Below are positions 60,201-64,000 of a stretch of 64,000 nucleotides of DNA, in pieces. Where the stretch lies: assembly GCA_036898135.1 (NCBI GenBank), contig CM072513.1:85918008-85982007 (forward strand), in the 5' to 3' direction. The notes beneath the pieces were generated by a model, which saw nothing but the letters and a program-made list of their open reading frames with translations, ran no database searches and was not told the origin of the DNA. The stretch is from Oncomelania hupensis. Its lineage: Eukaryota; Mollusca; Gastropoda; Littorinimorpha; Pomatiopsidae. Position numbers and translations under genes: made by a program. How positions within the stretch are numbered: position 1 is the stretch's first letter; each line of letters opens with the position of its first letter.

Positions 60201-61512
60201 ATCTTGCTTAACGTCGCGTTAAGGTCTTCTCACGCCGTAGATAGATTTTTCAGGCCTGTTTTTAGCATCAATAATAACATTTAAGACGTACTTCTCACAC
60301 CTGATGGGAGATTCTAAGGCATGATTTTGAGGGTCTAAGGCGTGATTATGCCCAATCTGAGAGTAAAGAGGAGCCCTGGTTTATATATGTACGTAAAGGA
60401 GTAAAATATTTTGTATGGATTTTAGCCGTTGGTCCAAGTGAAGTACTGAAAAAAGAGCTCTCAGCAAACATTTGTCTGATTTTGAACTACATAAAATAAA
60501 TTATTATTACGATTATTAGTAGTAGTCGTACTCACTTGACAATGGCACCAGAAACACGGTCGAGAATGCCACCCGGGGTGCAAATGGTGTCACACACCGC
60601 TGAGCACAAGTAACAATACTTGCAGTACTGAAACAGGTCAAGAAAAATAATATACTAACATTCTGTATTCACATACTGCACTCCAACATGCTGGACGATT
60701 GGGGAGGGGGGAGGGCAGATGATGGCAGAGAGCTCAGATCTCTTGGTTTATTGTTTTTATTTTATATTGGGATTACCTTGCACATCTTGCAGTTCGGCTT
60801 CGTGGGACTGGTGTCACAAGGGCAGTCCTCATCACATAGTTTGCAGAACTGAAAGTGAGAGGAACGAAAATTGCATGAATTTACAAACACATAAAATTAG
60901 GCTAAAACTTTCTGAAACTTGACAATGCTTTTTGTTTTGCTTTTAGTCTTAACAGTTCTTTAAAAATTGAATTTGAATTTACTTTGTATGACAAATGAAA
61001 GCATATTAATCATGATTATTACACAATTTCGATAACATGTGTTCAAGCCCTGTTCTTACATGTTTCTGTTTACCGATTATTTATCAGTAAAATAGATTGT
61101 CACCGATACGAACGATAAATAGCATCAATCCCGAGCCTTGTCTTCTCTTGGACCTCAAGCTCGGAAGTCTCTTCTTTCGTCTTTGTCACTTTCTTTTTAA
61201 AAAAGACGAAAGAAGAGACTTCAGCGCCTGTGCCTGTGCTTGGACACACCTACTTGCATTGGATTGTCCTTTTCAACAGCAAATTTGGTGGAGCCATATT
61301 CTTACCTGGCAGTATTCGCAATAGCCGCACACAGATCCTTTTGCATATTCTAGTTGTTCGGGAGGCACACCGTGATCTTTGGAGTCCTCATCTGATGCTT
61401 GTGCTTCTTCCGTGGTCGTTGATTCATCTGCGGCATCAATGCTCACAAGCATCGTCAACGCAATCAATAAAATGAATAAAAGTGCGGCGATTCTAAGCAG
61501 ATTCATCTTCAA
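57252..61512 (-). CDS. Gene B: small ER-lumenal Cys-ladder protein with KDEL, four exons
   Basis: Exons on the minus strand: 61512-61306, 60848-60777, 60627-60536, 57339-57252; GT/AG introns, phases 0, 0 and 2; 459 nt, 152 residues. Residues 1 to about 27 are a signal peptide (LLRIAALLFILLIALTMLVS). 28-48 are acidic. Residues 62-74 and 89-101 are two ladders of five cysteines, each spaced every third residue (CxxCxxCxxCxxC), each followed within eight residues by two more. Each ladder is split by an intron, and exons 2 and 3 both start (F/Y)CK.C, suggesting exon duplication. A Lys-rich C-terminus ends KDEL, the ER-retrieval signal. Likely role: lumenal ER/SR protein, possibly metal- or redox-related. 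CxxC ladders recall the C-terminus of vertebrate HRC, but that link is a weak guess. Intron 3 holds LINE and SINE copies. Confidence 0.85.
57670..57780 (-). mobile_element. SINE 3'-tail fragment
   Basis: ATGTAGCGCTTTTCCAGCTC, AAGAGCTGCTCAAGGTGCAG, GACAGGATCTAAACTC: the shared family-2 tail in gene B intron 3. Confidence 0.7.
57788..57893. repeat. 17-bp minisatellite
   Basis: About six units of CTTTGTTTCCACACTAA with one AACAAA interruption. Confidence 0.9.
58028..59360 (+). mobile_element. LINE with GGATA tail (copy 11), split by a SINE
   Basis: Starts within RT (MGVYNISNKIIEVIKSLYDK ... GVRQECLFSPTLF ... DHESTVSI). The SINE interrupts it at 58244-58537. It resumes ISNLRSADDIDRLAGEEQEL and runs to the end (EWTGLTLSETIRVAED, TTACGGGAAAGGATAGGATA). 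The active site reads SADD instead of YADD. A few frameshifts. Confidence 0.9.
58244..58537 (+). mobile_element. Chimeric tRNA/5S-like SINE, copy 2
   Basis: TGTTGGATAGCGCAGTGGTT, GTGTCGCAAGTTAAGCACCG, GTTAGCACTTGGATGGGTGA, AACAACGCCCCCAGTTGACT and a tail of three TTTACC-type units. Both LINE borders are clear, but the few LINE bases expected between them are missing, so no duplication is visible. Confidence 0.8.
59618..59790 (-). mobile_element. SINE body fragment (family 2)
   Basis: CAACTGAGCAGAATCCTGGG, TACATGAGCGTTAGGATC and GCTAGACCTTGGTTTACTGG: a diverged minus-strand copy. Confidence 0.7.
61164..61222. mobile_element. 59-bp hairpin of the hAT-like foldback family
   Basis: Perfect 21-bp arms (GAAGTCTCTTCTTTCGTCTT... 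and its inverse) around a 17-base loop, followed by AGCGCCTGTG. The same terminal sequence is at the right end of the foldback at 6209-6990. In intron 1 of gene B. Confidence 0.8.
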
Positions 61513-61756
61513 GCTCTACACTAGTGTGTCTGTCCAGCAATACGAAAGAACGCTGCGCTAATATTGTGATAAGACTGTTGCTAAAACAAACACTGAATTC
61601 AATAGACAGAAGAACACGAATCACACATTGACACGATCACACCACGGACGCGGAAACCGTCCTCGAGACTACTTCCTTTCAGTAACCAGGGGACATAATT
61701 CATTAAAATCATCCAACTACCCAGACACAAATAAGAACAATAAAATCAAAATAACC

Positions 61757-61759
61757 ACG

Positions 61760-61808
<49 letters not shown>
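61757..61808. repeat. (TAA)n microsatellite
   Basis: About 17 units upstream of gene B. Confidence 0.95.
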
Positions 61809-61809
<1 letters not shown>

Positions 61810-61919
61810 CAGAAGATGCTCAAAAGAAAACATTAAATTCATAACAAATTATATATTTATTAGTCCAGCTGCTCTTCTTCTTTTCTAATATAAGACTTTA
61901 ATGACCAGTCATTGTGTAA

Positions 61920-62042
61920 GAGTCTGAAAATCCTTATCGGGAAGAGAGGGGACTATAAACTGATTTAAAAAAAAAAAAAGAGTCCTGGGAAGAGAGGGGA
62001 CTAGGACTATAAACTGATTTAAAAAAAAAAAAAAGAGTCCTG
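61920..62042. repeat. ~57-bp tandem duplication, also dispersed
   Basis: GGGAAGAGAGGGGACT...TATAAACTGATTT, A-run, GAGTCCTGG occurs twice in tandem. The inverse of CTGAAAATCCT.ATCGGGAAG and AGAGAGGGGACTATAAACT is also found at 38016-38052. Confidence 0.8.
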
Positions 62043-62380
62043 GTCTGGTAAATATGTATGATGAGGGCTTTTTAGCCCAATTTTATTGTCCTTAACTTTT
62101 TATAAAATATAGGACGTAAAGCCTCGTTTTTGCTTGCTTTATCATCTTTAATATGATGATGATAATCATTGTTGTCAGGGTGGCGACGTGGTGATCGTCC
62201 TTAACGCTGATGCAATAGGACGTTAAGCTTCGTTGTTCCTCCTTGATTATCCTATTCCTTTATTTTGTTTACCGTAAGGTTTCAACATCTTTGCTGCAAC
62301 TTTTTAAACTTTCTTTTGGGGGCTGCTTCCTTTAGTTTCCCCTCTGTCAGTTCTTTAAAGGAACTCAGTTTTGAGGATAG

Positions 62381-62642
62381 GGCTTCAGCTTCCGAGGCTT
62401 GTATAGACCTCTAAGAGGAGACATGATTGAAGTGTTTAAAATCCTTCACGACAAGCATGAACCCCAAACCACAAGATCCCTATTATGTAGGGTGGAAGGC
62501 TCTTCAACCCGAGGTCATTAACCCCCAAGAAAGACTGTTCACACTAGTTTTTACCAGCACTTTTTCACTAACAGAGCTACTAACACATGGAATAGTCTGC
62601 CAAGGGATGTTGTCACAGTGTGTACCACAAATGCAGCCTTTT
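62381..62642 (+). mobile_element. LINE C-terminal remnant (CR1/L2-like)
   Basis: Reads LYRPLRGDMIEVFKILHDK...TRSLLC..., then VHTSF...FFTNRATNTWNS with frameshifts, the standard C-terminal end of CR1/L2/jockey-type ORF2 proteins. A foldback abuts its 3' side. Confidence 0.7.
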
Positions 62643-62967
62643 GCCCTCTAGATAAACGTGCATTCGTGAGCACACTTAATTACTTGTCACACTAGCAGGC
62701 TTCCAGACATCAATTGTCTGGTGAATTTTACTAACACCGAGGGAAGTAGGATAAGGAAATCTTCACCCAAGTCAGTGGAATACACTATGTTAGACAAAAA
62801 CTTACTCTAGTGTTAGCATAGTGTATTCCATTGACTTGGGTGAAAATTTCCTTATCTCACCTCCTTCGGGTAGGCAAAATTCATCAATCGATGTCTGAAA
62901 GCCTGCTAGTGTGACAAGTAATTAAGTGTGCTCATAAATGCACATCTATCTAGAGGGCAAAAAGCCG
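62635..62967. mobile_element. ~330-bp foldback MITE
   Basis: Arms of about 150 bp: TTTGCCCTCTAGATA...GTGCATT...ACTTGTCACACTAGCAGGCT facing AGCCTGCTAGTGTGACAAGT...AATGCACAT...TATCTAGAGGGCAAAA, joined by a ~25-base loop near 62800. No coding capacity and no clear target duplication. Confidence 0.8.
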
Positions 62968-64000
62968 ATAGCTTACAATATCATCGCCACTATACTATAC
63001 CTTAGACAGTTGTTTTCTGTTGTTGTTTTTTAATTAAAAGAGCTTACTTTGCAGAAGAAAAAAACAAGTTTTTGTATGATTGCAAGACATAGCTCACTGC
63101 AGACTACTCAAGAAGCTGAAGAAAGAGCTGGATGTATAGAAAAAGAGAACAGAAAATAGCAGAGAGCAGAGGAAATGACTGCAAATACAGCAAAAACCAT
63201 CATCTTGGTAATATTTTTCATATTTATTTCTGATTCAAAAACTGGTACTTACAAACATTGAATCCTTTCATGCAAAACACTGTACAAAACAGAATATAAC
63301 TATACCAAATTTTTTTTTATAAAATGTATTTTCACAAGGAGGTTTATTTTTCCTTGTACATAAAATGTCAACCAATCATGTTTGCTTTTTCGTAATCAGT
63401 ATTTTTAGTTCCTCCCAAACTGAAAACACTACACTGAAACTATAATTATAGTTTCCTGATGTAGTATATATACTGTTATATGCTAACATTCAACTCTCAC
63501 AGAGGTTTAAACATTAAACCTCAATTCGGATTTGAAACTATTATAACAACTGAATGTTAATAAGGTATAAATGGTCTTCAACATTTCCAGTCCTTTCACT
63601 TTGCTGCGATGGATGCTACTTTTTTAGGCACCAACAATTCAAAACTATCGCCATCAAATCAGCACTAAGTCAAACAAATGTATAATAATTTCTTACATAC
63701 ATCAATTGTTCTTATACAGCACATTTGCAGCTCAGGAGATGCTCAAGAAGCTTATCAACGATGCTCACTGCTGTAATCCACAACGGACATTTCAGTCAAA
63801 AAAGCAATGTCCTTCTTTATCAATTTTGCATACATTCAAGTCACAGAGCAATGCTAAAATGTTAACAAAAAATGAGAAGCCCTTGCATACGTAAGACATA
63901 CAATCATGCGCGGTAGCTTGAAAACGAAAAAAAAAAGAAAGTAGAGAGAGCTGGGTACATTAATCTTTTTCAGCGATGGCTGTGAGGTGAACATCAATGT
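62968..64000. other. Intergenic, no gene seen
   Basis: AT-rich. A diverged SINE tail (ATACAGCACATTTGCAGCTC, AGGAGATGCTCAAG) at about 63713-63750. Nothing else is supported. Confidence 0.45.

Overview
This is repeat-dense nuclear DNA from an animal, most likely a lophotrochozoan and probably a mollusc (inference). The evidence is spliced genes with canonical GT/AG introns, long trinucleotide arrays, several tRNA-derived SINE families, EN+RT LINEs and a Ty3/gypsy element of the Gmr1 type. There is nothing prokaryotic: no operons, CRISPR or rRNA.

Two host genes can be modelled. Gene A (+ strand, 32788-48664) has nine exons that join in frame into a 477-residue secreted protein built from three diverged copies of a W / G-S / SSG-containing repeat. 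Its introns hold most of the mobile elements of the middle of the window. Gene B (- strand, 61512-57252) has four exons and encodes a 152-residue protein with a signal peptide, two ladders of five cysteines spaced every third residue, and a C-terminal KDEL. It is predicted to reside in the ER/SR lumen. A frameshifted THAP zinc-finger exon (30992-31139) and a decayed zinc-cluster reading frame (497-4028) are the other protein-like remnants.

Layout: 0-4 kb, tandem repeat and decayed zinc/CXC reading frame; 4.5-7.9 kb, LINE 3' ends and a foldback element; 8.0-18.9 kb, a LINE split by a full-length, very young Gmr1-like LTR retrotransposon (8743-17273) that landed in its RT active-site codons; 18.9-25.2 kb, microsatellites, an AT-rich foldback, LINE and SINE copies; 25.5-28.8 kb, a second LINE broken by a solo LTR, a SINE piece and a LINE stub; 29-32.7 kb, mostly unassigned; 32.8-48.7 kb, gene A with a hAT relic, SINEs, LINE ends and minisatellites; 49.0-52.1 kb, a three-level nest (palindromic MITE, CR1/L2-like LINE, 1-kb GC-rich retroposon); 52.1-57.2 kb, AT-rich and largely unassigned; 57.2-61.5 kb, gene B with a LINE carrying a nested 5S/tRNA-like SINE; 61.5-64 kb, small foldbacks and a LINE remnant.

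The same LINE family (3' tail of GGATA repeats) occurs about eleven times and is the commonest repeat. Several nested insertions have readable target duplications, so their order can be established. The most notable items are the integrase-before-RT gypsy element, the nested insertions, the 5S/tRNA chimeric SINE, and the two uncharacterised secretory proteins.
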